DNA from: Candidatus Omnitrophota bacterium
GTDB lineage: Bacteria > Omnitrophota > Gorgyraeia > Duberdicusellales > 4484-171
Direction of reading: 5' to 3'
Length of the DNA stretch: 60,650 bases
Assembly (NCBI GenBank): GCA_028713415.1
Contig: JAQTOI010000004.1
Span: 1-60,650 of the forward strand
The notes beneath the pieces are model-generated. The model saw nothing but the letters and a program-made list of their open reading frames with translations, did no database searches and was not told where the DNA came from. Below, piece after piece: positions 16,537-24,865 of the stretch. The translations under genes were made by a program, and so were the position numbers. How positions within the stretch are numbered: position 1 is the first letter of the stretch; each line of letters starts with the position of its first letter.

Positions 16537-19524
16537 TTAACCTTTCAGCACGCACAGCGGTTTCATCCGGCATACTTTAGTCGATAAACCGGCCGCATCC
16601 ACTACGCTAACCACATCATCTACGTCTTTATAGGCAGAAGGCGCTTCCTCTACTATTGTGCGCGCCCCTTCCGCCCGCACCTCAATGCCTTTAGCGCGAA
16701 GTTCGCTGATTAAGCTGTCAAGATTCCCTGTCCGTATTGCCTCATGGCGTGATTTTAGGCGTCCTGCGCCATGGCAGGTTGAACCAAAAGTTTCATTTTC
16801 AGCTTTTTTTGTCCCCAAGAGAAGATATGAGGCTCTGCCCATATCCCCCGGGATAATCACGGGTTGCCCTATATCACGGTAGCGCCCTGAGAGATGTGCG
16901 TTGCCGGGGCCAAACGCCCGCGTTGCGCCTTTTCGATGGACACATAGAACTTTCTTTTCTCCGTCAACGGTATATTCTTCAAATTTGGCTATATTATGCG
17001 CCACGTCATAAATTAAATCCATTCCTAAAGACTGCCAACTCTTTGAAAACACCTTTTCAAAACTCATGCGCGCAAGATGCATAAGCGCCTGGCGGTTTGC
17101 CCAAGCGTAATTAGCCGCTGCGCGCATTGCACCGATATAGTTTTTTGCTTCCGGGCTTTGGACCGGCGCGCAGGCAAGCTGCCTATCCGGTATGTTGATA
17201 CCATATTTAGAAAGACATTTTACCATAACCTGGAGATAATCCTCACAAACCTGAAACCCTAAGCCTCGTGAGCCAGAATGTATCATTACTGTAACCTGAC
17301 CGGGAAATAAGCCGAGTTTCTGGGCGGCATCCTCATCAAAAATTTTCTCGATGAACTGGGCCTCTAAAAAATGATTGCCGCTTCCCAGGGTGCCTGTTTG
17401 GGCCATGCCGCGCTCATAGGCACGTTTAGAAACGCTGTCGGGGTCAGCGCCTTCAATGGCGCCGTTTTCTTCGCAACAGTCCAAATCCTCTTTAACACCC
17501 ATACCCTGCGCCACAACCCATTGCGCGCCCTCTAGAAGGATTTTCTTTTCCTGGGACTGCGATACTTTTATTTCGCCTTTCGAGCCTACACCGGAAGGAA
17601 TCTCACGGTAGAATGTATCAACAAGAGGATTAATTTTATCTTTTACGTCCGCAAAAGTTAAGTTAGTTTTTAACAACCTGACTCCGCAGTTAGATACAAC
17701 AAAATTATTCGCAATAAAGTTATGGTGGTGATGAGCAACGGTAAAATCATACACAAAATCAGTAAAGTTTTCCAGTTTTTCGGTACACTCAACACGATCC
17801 CATACCATTCCAGAATTACCTAAGCCTTCAGTTGCTTTCTTAATGAAATCGCCAAAAGCAAAAAAACTATTTCCGACATGAGGCAGATCCGTTCGTCCTT
17901 CGTATATTGAACGCTCAATGAAACGCCTGTTCACCCAGAAGACATCAGAAAAATTATTTAAAATTTTCGAAGGAGATAAACCCTTTTCTGAATGTAAAGC
18001 TGTCGCCTTTAAGGCAACTGTTTGACGTTCAGCAGTTAAACGGCTCTTTAAGCGCAAATATTGAACGCTTAAATTTGCCAAAAAGCGGCGCTTATGATTA
18101 TACTCAAAACCGACTCTACCATAGAGACGAATTAAATTCTCCGGAGTGCCCTCGATAATCAAGCGGAAACGTTCTGAAACATTGCCGTCTTTAGCAATAT
18201 TTTCCTCTCTGGAGCTTATTGTCCGCGTCGTGACATTAAATTCAGAAAGAAGCTTGGAAATTTCTCGCAAAAACTCGATGGCGTTTGAAGCCTGTTTTTT
18301 TGTCTTATTCATTGAAAAAACCGGGCAATAAAAGTTACGCCCATGACCGGTTACGGTCGTGGGCGTTGTTAACTCTGCCCCAAAAAGACCGGCAAGAAAA
18401 AGCCTCTTTTGCCAGAGCGGAGCGCGGCGCAACCACCCAGGAATAAAATATTTATTCTTGCATTTGTTACCCACAGGGACACCCAGAGCGCCCATAAGTG
18501 ATGCTAAAGCACTAGATGTGACCTTCAAAACAAATTCTCTTCGTTTAAACCTGTAAACCCTATAGGCTGTAGTAATTTTGTGGGTGCGTTGACGAGAATA
18601 TATCTGCCCTGCGTTTAATCCCGCTTTTTCCAAATCGCTCTTGATATCTTTCAAGTCATCCCTGTCGCCGTAAAAACAAACAACGCCTTTGCCATTATTG
18701 TTTGTAAAATATATCGTCCCATCGCCAAAACAGTATCCCATAATTTTTATGAGATATGGTAGCTGATATGAGTCGTAACGCAACGGCAATAAGCCCTTTT
18801 CCTTGATTTGTCTTAAAATCTGAAACTCCGCATTGCCACTGCCACCCTTGTCCATTTTAGAAAGAAACAATTTAACATCCTCTTCGTCAAGAATACGCGC
18901 AGTAGATGGTTTTTGATAATCAATGCCTTCAAAAGGATAAATCGCCACTTCTTGGCCTTGCGATAAATTCCCCAAAGCCTGCATCCCATCCTTTGCGTAA
19001 AACGGGTGGTCCGCGGTTGCGATAATTTCCCTTCCCGAAGCTGTTACGAGCTTATAGGCGCAAACGCTTTTACGTTTCATAAAAAACCTAATACGCGCTG
19101 AAGAATTCATGCTTTCTTTAAAATCAATACAAACAAGGTTTTTATCGGAAAAATTATCCTCGTAGTCCTTAATCTTTAGCCTATATCCCAATTCATTAAG
19201 AATAAGGCTGTTTCCAGCAAGGCAATTAATATCATAACCAACTCCACCGGGAGAAATAACTCCCCCTTTTTGCGGGTCCGTAGCGGCAACCCCACCTATG
19301 CAAAAACCATAACCCCAGTGTATATCAGGCATAGCCAAAGAATAATTGACAATGCCCGGCAGAAAAGCTACGTTTGCTACCTGTTCAGGAGCATTATCTT
19401 TCTTTATGTCAGAGAGCAGCTTCTCGTTAGCGTAGATAATTCCATCTACCAGCATTCCCTGCTTATAGCTTTTGGGGATGCGGAATTTATAGTCAGTTAT
19501 TTTTTCTAAGGGGCCTTCCCACAT
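16537..19524 (-). CDS. rtcB: RNA-splicing ligase RtcB with an intein
   Basis: 995 residues, of which residues 1-100 and 613-995 form a normal 483-residue RtcB. RtcB joins 2',3'-cyclic phosphate (or 3'-phosphate) and 5'-OH RNA ends using GTP and Mn2+. Visible motifs: PDIHWGYG, GGVGYDIN|CGVR (split by the intein), GTLGSGNHFLE, HSGSRGLG, HNIAK, the guanylation site region VHRKGATRAFGPG and STCHGAGR. The intein must leave for activity, because the +1 Cys is also a Mn2+ ligand. The archease gene, RtcB's usual activator, lies 1.75 kb upstream on the same strand, with a DUF4139 gene between. Confidence 0.95.
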   Translation of the reverse strand: MWEGPLEKITDYKFRIPKSYKQGMLVDGIIYANEKLLSDIKKDNAPEQVANVAFLPGIVNYSLAMPDIHWGYGFCIGGVAATDPQKGGVISPGGVGYDINCLAGNSLILNELGYRLKIKDYEDNFSDKNLVCIDFKESMNSSARIRFFMKRKSVCAYKLVTASGREIIATADHPFYAKDGMQALGNLSQGQEVAIYPFEGIDYQKPSTARILDEEDVKLFLSKMDKGGSGNAEFQILRQIKEKGLLPLRYDSYQLPYLIKIMGYCFGDGTIYFTNNNGKGVVCFYGDRDDLKDIKSDLEKAGLNAGQIYSRQRTHKITTAYRVYRFKRREFVLKVTSSALASLMGALGVPVGNKCKNKYFIPGWLRRAPLWQKRLFLAGLFGAELTTPTTVTGHGRNFYCPVFSMNKTKKQASNAIEFLREISKLLSEFNVTTRTISSREENIAKDGNVSERFRLIIEGTPENLIRLYGRVGFEYNHKRRFLANLSVQYLRLKSRLTAERQTVALKATALHSEKGLSPSKILNNFSDVFWVNRRFIERSIYEGRTDLPHVGNSFFAFGDFIKKATEGLGNSGMVWDRVECTEKLENFTDFVYDFTVAHHHHNFIANNFVVSNCGVRLLKTNLTFADVKDKINPLVDTFYREIPSGVGSKGEIKVSQSQEKKILLEGAQWVVAQGMGVKEDLDCCEENGAIEGADPDSVSKRAYERGMAQTGTLGSGNHFLEAQFIEKIFDEDAAQKLGLFPGQVTVMIHSGSRGLGFQVCEDYLQVMVKCLSKYGINIPDRQLACAPVQSPEAKNYIGAMRAAANYAWANRQALMHLARMSFEKVFSKSWQSLGMDLIYDVAHNIAKFEEYTVDGEKKVLCVHRKGATRAFGPGNAHLSGRYRDIGQPVIIPGDMGRASYLLLGTKKAENETFGSTCHGAGRLKSRHEAIRTGNLDSLISELRAKGIEVRAEGARTIVEEAPSAYKDVDDVVSVVDAAGLSTKVCRMKPLCVLKG
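17689..19224 (-). mobile_element. Intein with LAGLIDADG-type endonuclease in RtcB
   Basis: 512 residues (RtcB residues 101-612). It starts with Cys (CLAGNSLIL), has block B TADHPFY near 169, two DOD endonuclease motifs (LIKIMGYCFGDGTIYF near 256-271 and RLFLAGLFGAEL near 372-383), block F VYDFTVAHHHHNFIANNF, and ends VVSN before the +1 Cys. The second-last residue is Ser where most inteins have His. The endonuclease half seems intact, so homing may still be active. The insertion point (DIN|CGVR) is the known RtcB intein site. Confidence 0.93.
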
Positions 19525-19537
19525 ATTACAGTTAAAA

Positions 19538-19619
19538 AGTAGCGAGTAGCAAGTATAGAGTAGAGAGATAAAAAATTATTTCTCGCTACTTGCTACTCTC
19601 TACTCGCTACTTCTCAATT
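19538..19619. repeat. Inverted repeat of GTAGCGAGTAG words
   Basis: AAGTAGCGAGTAGCAAGTA and its complement face each other around an AT-rich centre between the DUF4139 and rtcB genes. The hairpin could end transcription; it belongs to the word-repeat class. Confidence 0.7.
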
Positions 19620-21005
19620 CTACCACCGATATTTCACTTTATAGGTAATCTTCTGTTCCCCGTTTTTAGGGACAATCACTTTAAAGTCCATGGTCGAGGC
19701 GTCTTTTTTCTCGCCCTTTAGGGAAGATTCTACAATATTCCAGTTAGTATAGCGCGAGAGTTTTTCGCGCACAATTACTTCCGCATCTGTTTCCTTATGA
19801 TTACGCAAAGATATTTCATACGTTTCTGTAGCCGAGCGGTATTCTTGCTTAAAATCGAGGCGTTCGCGTTCACCTACGATATCAAAAGCATCACCAATAT
19901 AAAGCCGCACTTTTTCGTCTTTGGGGGTATGCTCAATCGCGTCCTCGCCTATAAATTGCAAAGAGCCGTCGGTGTCTTTCTTATATACTTTAACTTTTCC
20001 TTTAGGAAGAGGCATGCCTAAATTGTTTTCTTTGCTGTTTTTAAGTTCAAGTTCAACACGCACGTTTTCTTTAATGGTCTCATTATCAGAATAATACTGG
20101 TAACTCCACTTACCTGCAGAAGGGTCAAAGATAAATTCTTTTTTTATAGGAACGCCTCTGGCATTAAGCAGAGAAATTTGCTTTGTTTGATTATCTTTGA
20201 GGGTCGACTTCCTCTGTAAAGTATAAAGGTGATATTCAAAGAATGCTTTTTCTTCAAATTGTGATGGAGCAGCTGCCCTAGCTTCCATCATTACTACATT
20301 GCGGTCATAGGATTTCCCCTGCGCGCGTTTTACCTCTCCGGCAATTAATTTTAGCTTCGCATCTTTATAGGTGGCTCCGCTGCGGTTATCTATGCTTACC
20401 CAGCCGTCTAAATCGATATTTTTATCAGTTGCATCAAGCACGGTAACATATTCACAATTCCAGGTAATTCCAGAGGTAAGGTATGAAACTTCCGTGAGCT
20501 GGCGCCCATCTTTTGTACTTTCTAACTCCCAGACCAGTGTCGGTTTCGTAATTAAGCCTTCGGGAATTTTTTCAAAGCTTATCTGACGGATATTATCCGG
20601 CCTGGTTATCATGCTTAAACCATCAGCCGCAGAAATAACCACGTTAGCATTATCGTAGCTTAAAAGCATACCGTCATAGCTGCGCTCATCTCCGGTTACT
20701 ATTTTTATATTTTTATCGATGTATTTAGAAAGCAGCTTATCCGAGCTCATCAGGTCGTATTCATAATTCTGCTCCAAGATTACGCTTGATGCCGGATCTG
20801 TCAGGGAAACAAAATGCACCGAGGTAGGCTCAATTAACTTGGCAACATCGTTGAATTGTACTTTGTTTATACCCTTGGTTAAATCAAAGTAACGCTGGTC
20901 TTTGACGAGGGCAAAATTCTGGTTGTAAACTGTAACCTCCACTTCCTGCGCCCATGCGGAACACATAAAAAGAGATGTCCAAATTAGGAATATTATCCTT
21001 TTCAT
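19620..21005 (-). CDS. Exported DUF4139 protein
   Basis: 461 residues with a signal peptide (residues 1-19, ending CSAWA-QE). The N-terminal part (VTVYNQNFALVKDQRYFDLTKGINKVQFNDVAKLIEPTSVHF) and the C-terminal YDNETIKENVRVELELKNSKENNLGMPLPKGKVKVYKKD...HTPKDEKVRLYIGDAFDIVGER are typical of bacterial DUF4139 proteins, predicted beta-rich and periplasmic. The biochemical role is not known. GGAGGGCG precedes the ATG. Confidence 0.88.
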   Translation of the reverse strand: MKRIIFLIWTSLFMCSAWAQEVEVTVYNQNFALVKDQRYFDLTKGINKVQFNDVAKLIEPTSVHFVSLTDPASSVILEQNYEYDLMSSDKLLSKYIDKNIKIVTGDERSYDGMLLSYDNANVVISAADGLSMITRPDNIRQISFEKIPEGLITKPTLVWELESTKDGRQLTEVSYLTSGITWNCEYVTVLDATDKNIDLDGWVSIDNRSGATYKDAKLKLIAGEVKRAQGKSYDRNVVMMEARAAAPSQFEEKAFFEYHLYTLQRKSTLKDNQTKQISLLNARGVPIKKEFIFDPSAGKWSYQYYSDNETIKENVRVELELKNSKENNLGMPLPKGKVKVYKKDTDGSLQFIGEDAIEHTPKDEKVRLYIGDAFDIVGERERLDFKQEYRSATETYEISLRNHKETDAEVIVREKLSRYTNWNIVESSLKGEKKDASTMDFKVIVPKNGEQKITYKVKYRW

Positions 21006-21093
21006 GATTTACGCCCTCCTCCAATGAGCATACGACTTACGGAACGAGCGCAACGAGTGAACATAAGTCGTAGGCGTCAGCCGTCTGCGAACT

Positions 21094-21222
21094 GAATCCC
21101 CCACCACTTTTAACAACAAGCAGCTTACTATTAAAACATTTGTTTCCTATTACCCCCACCATACCTTGTTACCCCCACCATACCTTGCAACAAGAAAATT
21201 TCTAAAAGTGGTGGGGGATGTA
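21094..21222. repeat. Inverted repeat enclosing a G-rich tandem repeat
   Basis: CCCCCACCACTTTTA (21097-21111) faces TAAAAGTGGTGGGGG (near 21205-21219). Inside, TTACCCCCACCATACCTTG occurs twice in tandem (about 21150-21188). On the minus strand this gives several GG/GGGGG runs. The gap 21006-21274 holds nothing else. Confidence 0.7.
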
Positions 21223-21274
21223 ATTCGGCTACGCAAATTTTCTACGTCTGCCGATTTGAAAATTAGCTGCCTTA

Positions 21275-21694
21275 TTACACATCAAAAATAATTTCCGCCT
21301 TATAACCTTGAGCTTCTTTTTCAATTTTCAAATTATGGTATGTAGCAGCTTTTATTTCAGTTTTGATATTCTCTTTTGTAGGAGTAAAATTCTTACCCAA
21401 GAGTATGGCAGATAACTTATTTTCTTTTCCAGACTGGCTAATGCTAACATTGCATAGAGCGGGGAAAAAATTATCAGAAAAAAACAAAGAAATAAGTTCA
21501 TTGAGCCAATTGACCAGTAAATCTTCTATGGTTTCCCCTTCTAAGGTAACATTGTGTTCTTTCTCTTTAAAAGGCCTGATATCAGCCACGAGGCTAAAAA
21601 AAGCTTCGGCGGCATTGACGAATAATTCCTGCAGGGTTTTCCCATATACCCGTACAGCTACATCCGCAGTATGATTGATGAATTCGTATTTCAT
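21275..21694 (-). CDS. Archease, RtcB cofactor
   Basis: 139 residues, the family length. Starts KYEFINHTADVAVRVYGKTLQELFVNAAEAFFSLV, the archease signature with its metal-binding Asp in HTADVAV, and ends GYKAEIIFDV with a C-terminal acidic residue. Archease speeds the guanylation of RtcB and lets it turn over many times. Its presence near the RtcB gene supports an RNA-repair pair. Confidence 0.95.
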   Translation of the reverse strand: MKYEFINHTADVAVRVYGKTLQELFVNAAEAFFSLVADIRPFKEKEHNVTLEGETIEDLLVNWLNELISLFFSDNFFPALCNVSISQSGKENKLSAILLGKNFTPTKENIKTEIKAATYHNLKIEKEAQGYKAEIIFDV

Positions 21695-21754
21695 TGTAAA
21701 CGCAGATTAACGCAGACTAAAAAAAACAAAGATGCACGCAGATTTATTTAAAAT

Positions 21755-21866
21755 GAACAATAGAACAATAGAAAATAGACCGCAATTGAGCCGAAGCTCT
21801 ATTGTTCTATTTTCTATTGCTCAATTGCTCTGTTTTTCGCCAAAGCCGAAAAACTGGGCCATGTAG
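21755..21866. repeat. 112-bp direct repeat, distal copy
   Basis: Identical over 112 bases to 21987-22098. Its last 12 bases copy the 3' end of tRNA-Lys. Each copy contains a palindrome of ATTGTTCTATTTTCTATTG words. About 120 bases lie between the two copies. Confidence 0.9.
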
Positions 21867-21986
21867 CCTGCCTGCCGAAGCCTCGGCGCAGGCAGGAAGT
21901 TGTATGCAATCTTTTTCGAAGAAAAAGTGCCCGAAGGGCTTATTACATCCAACGCCCTTACTGCCCTGCTGAAACATATTTCGGCT

Positions 21987-22098
21987 GAACAATAGAACAA
22001 TAGAAAATAGACCGCAATTGAGCCGAAGCTCTATTGTTCTATTTTCTATTGCTCAATTGCTCTGTTTTTCGCCAAAGCCGAAAAACTGGGCCATGTAG
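21987..22098. repeat. 112-bp direct repeat, copy joined to tRNA-Lys
   Basis: Runs into the tRNA-Lys gene: bases 22087-22098 are the discriminator, acceptor 3' strand and first T-stem bases. The arrangement resembles the tRNA 3'-end duplication left by site-specific insertion, but no integrase is present. Confidence 0.9.
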
Positions 22099-22159
22099 GA
22101 GTTGAACCTACGACCTTGACATTAAGAGTGTCCTGCTCTGCCAATTGAGCTAATGGCCC
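22087..22159 (-). tRNA. tRNA-Lys(CTT)
   Basis: 73 bases. Acceptor GGGCCAT/ATGGCCC with discriminator A, D arm GCTC...GAGC, anticodon stem GGACA/TGTCA around CTCTTAA, T arm GTAGG-TTCAACT-CCTAC. CCA is not encoded. Confidence 0.95.
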
Positions 22160-22464
22160 TAAAGACGCGAATGAACGCGAATTTCGAAACGCCTGCCTGC
22201 CGGCAGGCAGGAATTTCTGCGAATGGGAAAAAAGCTTACGAACTTTGAATCTCCGTAATCTTATTCAAATCTCTGAAATCGATTCTTAAAATTATATCAC
22301 CTCTGATGAAAAAATCTATAATAAATTAAAGCGAAATCTTAGTTTGCGTAAGCGAAAAACGATAAATCCTGCCTTTGGCTCTTTACCTATACGTTTCTGG
22401 TAAAATTTGCAAAGCAAATTCGTATCCACACGCGGTATTAATGCCCGTGTCACTTCTCGATTGC
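22160..22464. other. Gap without genes
   Basis: Contains a GCCTGCCTGCCGGCAGGCAGG-type palindrome near 22190-22211 (one of several in the window) and AT-rich sequence. No RNA gene or frame recognised. Confidence 0.5.
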
Positions 22465-22617
22465 TTACTTTACACTGACTTTGTTTCGTATTTCCTTAAG
22501 AACTCCCTTTATTTCATCGATGTCCTTTCGTGCCTTCTTGCTGTTGATATGCAAATCGATTAAAATACCGATTACCCCGAATGTAACGATCATCATAAGT
22601 ATTAAAAATAGCAACAT
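22465..22617 (-). CDS. 50-residue single-span membrane peptide
   Basis: ATG at 22617 follows a near-perfect ribosome site (AAAGGAGGTGTAGTG). The product starts MLLFLILMMIVTFGVIGILI, one membrane helix, then a charged amphipathic helix (HINSKKARKDIDEIKGVLKEIRNK) in the cytoplasm. No family recognised. The helix plus strong ribosome site argue for a real gene despite its size; small proteins of this shape often bind or regulate membrane complexes. Confidence 0.65.
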   Translation of the reverse strand: MLLFLILMMIVTFGVIGILIDLHINSKKARKDIDEIKGVLKEIRNKVSVK

Positions 22618-22703
22618 CACTACACCTCCTTTCAACGAACCCGTTTTACCCTAAAATAGGACCCTTAAATTTAATTTTTTATAAATAAGAAAACTCACGA
22701 TAA

Positions 22704-23429
22704 TCACTTCTCTCCGCCTGATGCCTTTCTTAAATCCGAAAGAAATTGCGCGCTAAAGTTGCGGCCCAGCGATTGCGCCTTATGCACGTCATCCCAGGCT
22801 TTATCATATTTCCTTTGTGTAATATAAATAAGCGCTCTATTGTAATAGACGTCGGCCTGGTTGGGGCTTAGCTCTATTGCTTTGGTATAATCAGCAATAG
22901 CCTCATCAAGGCTGCCTTTCTTGGAATACGTAAATCCGCGATTATAGTAAATGTCGGCATCATTAGAGTTATTTTCTATCGCTTTAGTATAATCAACAAT
23001 AGCTTGATCGAAATCACCCTTATGAGCATGGACAAGCCCACGGTTGTAATACGCTTCAGTAAAATGAGGATTAATTTCTATCGCTTTAGTAAATTCAGCA
23101 CTCGCTTCGTCATACCTTCCCTTGTTAAGAAATGCGAGCCCGTTATTTAACGCTATTTCCTCAAGGAGCGAGGAATCTTTTTTCTCTGATTCTTGGAGAC
23201 TTGCGGCAGGCACATAGGCATGCGGATTTTTTCCGTCAATACTTTCGATATCCTCAAGATAATACGAGGATAAAACACCTCCATTATCCGTCATAATCTC
23301 TTTATCACTTTTCTTAATAATTTTTGCTTCTATGCTTTTGCCGGATTTAAAAATAATGGTTTCGCAAAAGCAAGAACAGGTAAATGTGAGAGATGCCAAC
23401 AATAACACTATGACTATTTTTTTATTCAT
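22704..23429 (-). CDS. Exported TPR protein, paralogue of 6022-7533
   Basis: 241 residues. A signal peptide, then the beta element TIIFKSGKSIEAKIIKKSDKE...SSYYLEDIESIDG shared with the gene at 6022-7533, then four TPR units (NNGLAFLNKGRYDEASAEFTKAIEI and on) and the shared tail SAQFLSDLRKASG. The cysteine pair before the cleavage point (FTCSCFCETI) makes a lipoprotein form possible. Likely a periplasmic scaffold. Confidence 0.82.
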   Translation of the reverse strand: MNKKIVIVLLLASLTFTCSCFCETIIFKSGKSIEAKIIKKSDKEIMTDNGGVLSSYYLEDIESIDGKNPHAYVPAASLQESEKKDSSLLEEIALNNGLAFLNKGRYDEASAEFTKAIEINPHFTEAYYNRGLVHAHKGDFDQAIVDYTKAIENNSNDADIYYNRGFTYSKKGSLDEAIADYTKAIELSPNQADVYYNRALIYITQRKYDKAWDDVHKAQSLGRNFSAQFLSDLRKASGGEK

Positions 23430-23441
23430 ACCCCCACCGTT

Positions 23442-23960
23442 TTAGGATTTCGCTTGAAAGATTTTTTTGCTTACTATTGCCAAGCCATACCCCAGAATCA
23501 TTCCCAATAACGCTCCAGACAAAACATCGCTGGGATAATGCACGCCGATATAAACCCTCGAAAAGGCGACTAAAAAAGCGACTGCATAAAAGATACGGTA
23601 GCGTTTTGAATAAGCCGACAGTAAGGCTGCCACCATAAATACATTAGTAGCATGCCCTGAGGGAAAAGAAAAGCCTTTTTCTTTTACTAATAAATGTACA
23701 TCCGGCAAGATTAGAAATGGCCGCGGAAGGGCGTAAGCCGATTTCAAAATATAAACCACAATAATCGAAATAACCAAGCTAAAAAGCAAAAAAATAATCG
23801 ATTTTAGTGTGCCTTTTTTCTTTAAAATAAATATCGCTCCTGCTATAAATAAAAAATCAGCCCGTCCTGCGATAGTTAATAAAGGCATAAAAATATCTAA
23901 GAAACTGCTCTGGCAATTTTTATTGATTAAGTAGAAAAGTATATTGTCCAATGTTAACAT
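23442..23960 (-). CDS. PAP2-family membrane phosphatase
   Basis: 172 residues, five or six membrane helices. The PAP2 signature is complete: KSAYALPRPF (KxxxxxxRP), FSFPSGHATN (PSGH) and SRVYIGVHYPSDVLSGALLG (SRxxxxxHxxxD). Members dephosphorylate undecaprenyl diphosphate or other lipid phosphates at the outer face of the inner membrane. Twelve bases separate it from the TPR gene and from the zinc-ribbon gene. Confidence 0.92.
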   Translation of the reverse strand: MLTLDNILFYLINKNCQSSFLDIFMPLLTIAGRADFLFIAGAIFILKKKGTLKSIIFLLFSLVISIIVVYILKSAYALPRPFLILPDVHLLVKEKGFSFPSGHATNVFMVAALLSAYSKRYRIFYAVAFLVAFSRVYIGVHYPSDVLSGALLGMILGYGLAIVSKKIFQAKS

Positions 23961-23972
23961 CGAAATCAGCCT

Positions 23973-24203
23973 TTAAAATAAAAGCTTATCTTGTTGCTGG
24001 AGAGATACTTTTTTATCGCCAAGCACCTCGCCGCAGTAAGTGCAGCGATATTCGTAAAGATAGCCGTCGGGAAGAATTAGAAGCAGATATTCTCTGACAG
24101 GCATTGAGGAACGGCAATTATTACAATAGAGGCGGACGGCGACTAAATCTTTGTATTGTGGCCGATTCTCCTGGGTGCCGGGCTCTTCGTTGATATTTAA
24201 CAT
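23973..24203 (-). CDS. Small zinc-ribbon protein
   Basis: 76 residues from the ATG at 24203; a TTG ten codons earlier is possible. Two pairs of cysteines (CNNC at about 26-29 and CTYC at about 54-57) would hold one zinc. The C-terminus is polar. Family not recognised. It is 12 bases from the PAP2 gene. Confidence 0.65.
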   Translation of the reverse strand: MLNINEEPGTQENRPQYKDLVAVRLYCNNCRSSMPVREYLLLILPDGYLYEYRCTYCGEVLGDKKVSLQQQDKLLF

Positions 24204-24308
24204 TACCGTATCTTTTAAGATAGGATCTCTCAATAATCCACCTAAGGCGCTGATTTGATTTATGCCTGCCCAGCGCCCTGCGGCTGAAAAACATTATTTT
24301 AAAAATGG

Positions 24309-24396
24309 CGGAGAGGGTGAGATTTGAACTCACGGTGGGCACAAGGCCCACTCCGGTTTTCAAGACCGGCGCTTTCAACCGCTCAGCCACCTCTCC
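24309..24396 (-). tRNA. tRNA-Ser(TGA)
   Basis: 88 bases, class II. Acceptor GGAGAGG/CCTCTCC with discriminator G, anticodon stem CCGGT/ACCGG around CTTGAAA, variable arm GTGGGC-CTTGT-GCCCAC, T loop TTCAAAT. CCA is not encoded. Confidence 0.95.
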
Positions 24397-24690
24397 GGGG
24401 GCCAGAGCGCTTACGCGCTTCCGACCAATTACATTCAGTTATTTTCAAGAAACAAGGCACTCAGGAGCTCATACTTCTCACTATCTCTAGACCACTCAGG
24501 GTTCTGGCCCCTCATAGGGGCTTCCTTCGACTACGCTCAGGATGGTTCGAAAGATGGTGAGCGCAGTCGAACCACTGCCTCCTATGACGCTTCACTTGCA
24601 AGATTATCAAAGAAGACTTTTCACGTTTCGCTGTCACCTCGTGAAGTGTATTCAGAGAAGACGCTTGTGTTACATAGCTAATTCTCTAAA
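24397..24690. repeat. Dispersed repeat, copy B, upstream of tRNA-Ser(TGA)
   Basis: Aligns with 13873-14105. It begins directly at the tRNA 5' edge (GGGGGCCAGAGCGCTTACGCGCTTCC). About 46 bases in its middle (24524-24570) are absent from copy A. The rest of the gene-free stretch 24691-24865 is featureless and AT-rich. Confidence 0.75.
24524..24570. repeat. TTCGACTACGCTCAGGA palindrome inserted in copy B
   Basis: TTCGACTACGCTCAGGA faces GTGAGCGCAGTCGAA. The same word occurs at 54973-55015 and, varied, in the group I intron. It is a REP-like element; its absence from copy A marks it as a later insertion. Confidence 0.75.
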
Positions 24691-24865
24691 CGCTGCAGCA
24701 AAAAACGTTTTCTCTATGGCTACCTCTGCAACAAAACAAAGAATAATTATTATGCTCGCTGTAAACCCCATAGTATTTTCAGAGAAGTAAACCAGTTGCT
24801 GAAAACTTTTCGTCTGGTGACTTGGTAACCTTCTTTGTTCGATTATATCAAAATAACCGAGTATC

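Noticed and set aside
24121-24390. 89-codon frame
   Set aside because: It reads through tRNA-Ser(TGA).
24815-24845. GGTTACCA at 24826 as a further glnN-type promoter
   Set aside because: No TTGTAT at 18 bases and no gene starts downstream on that strand.
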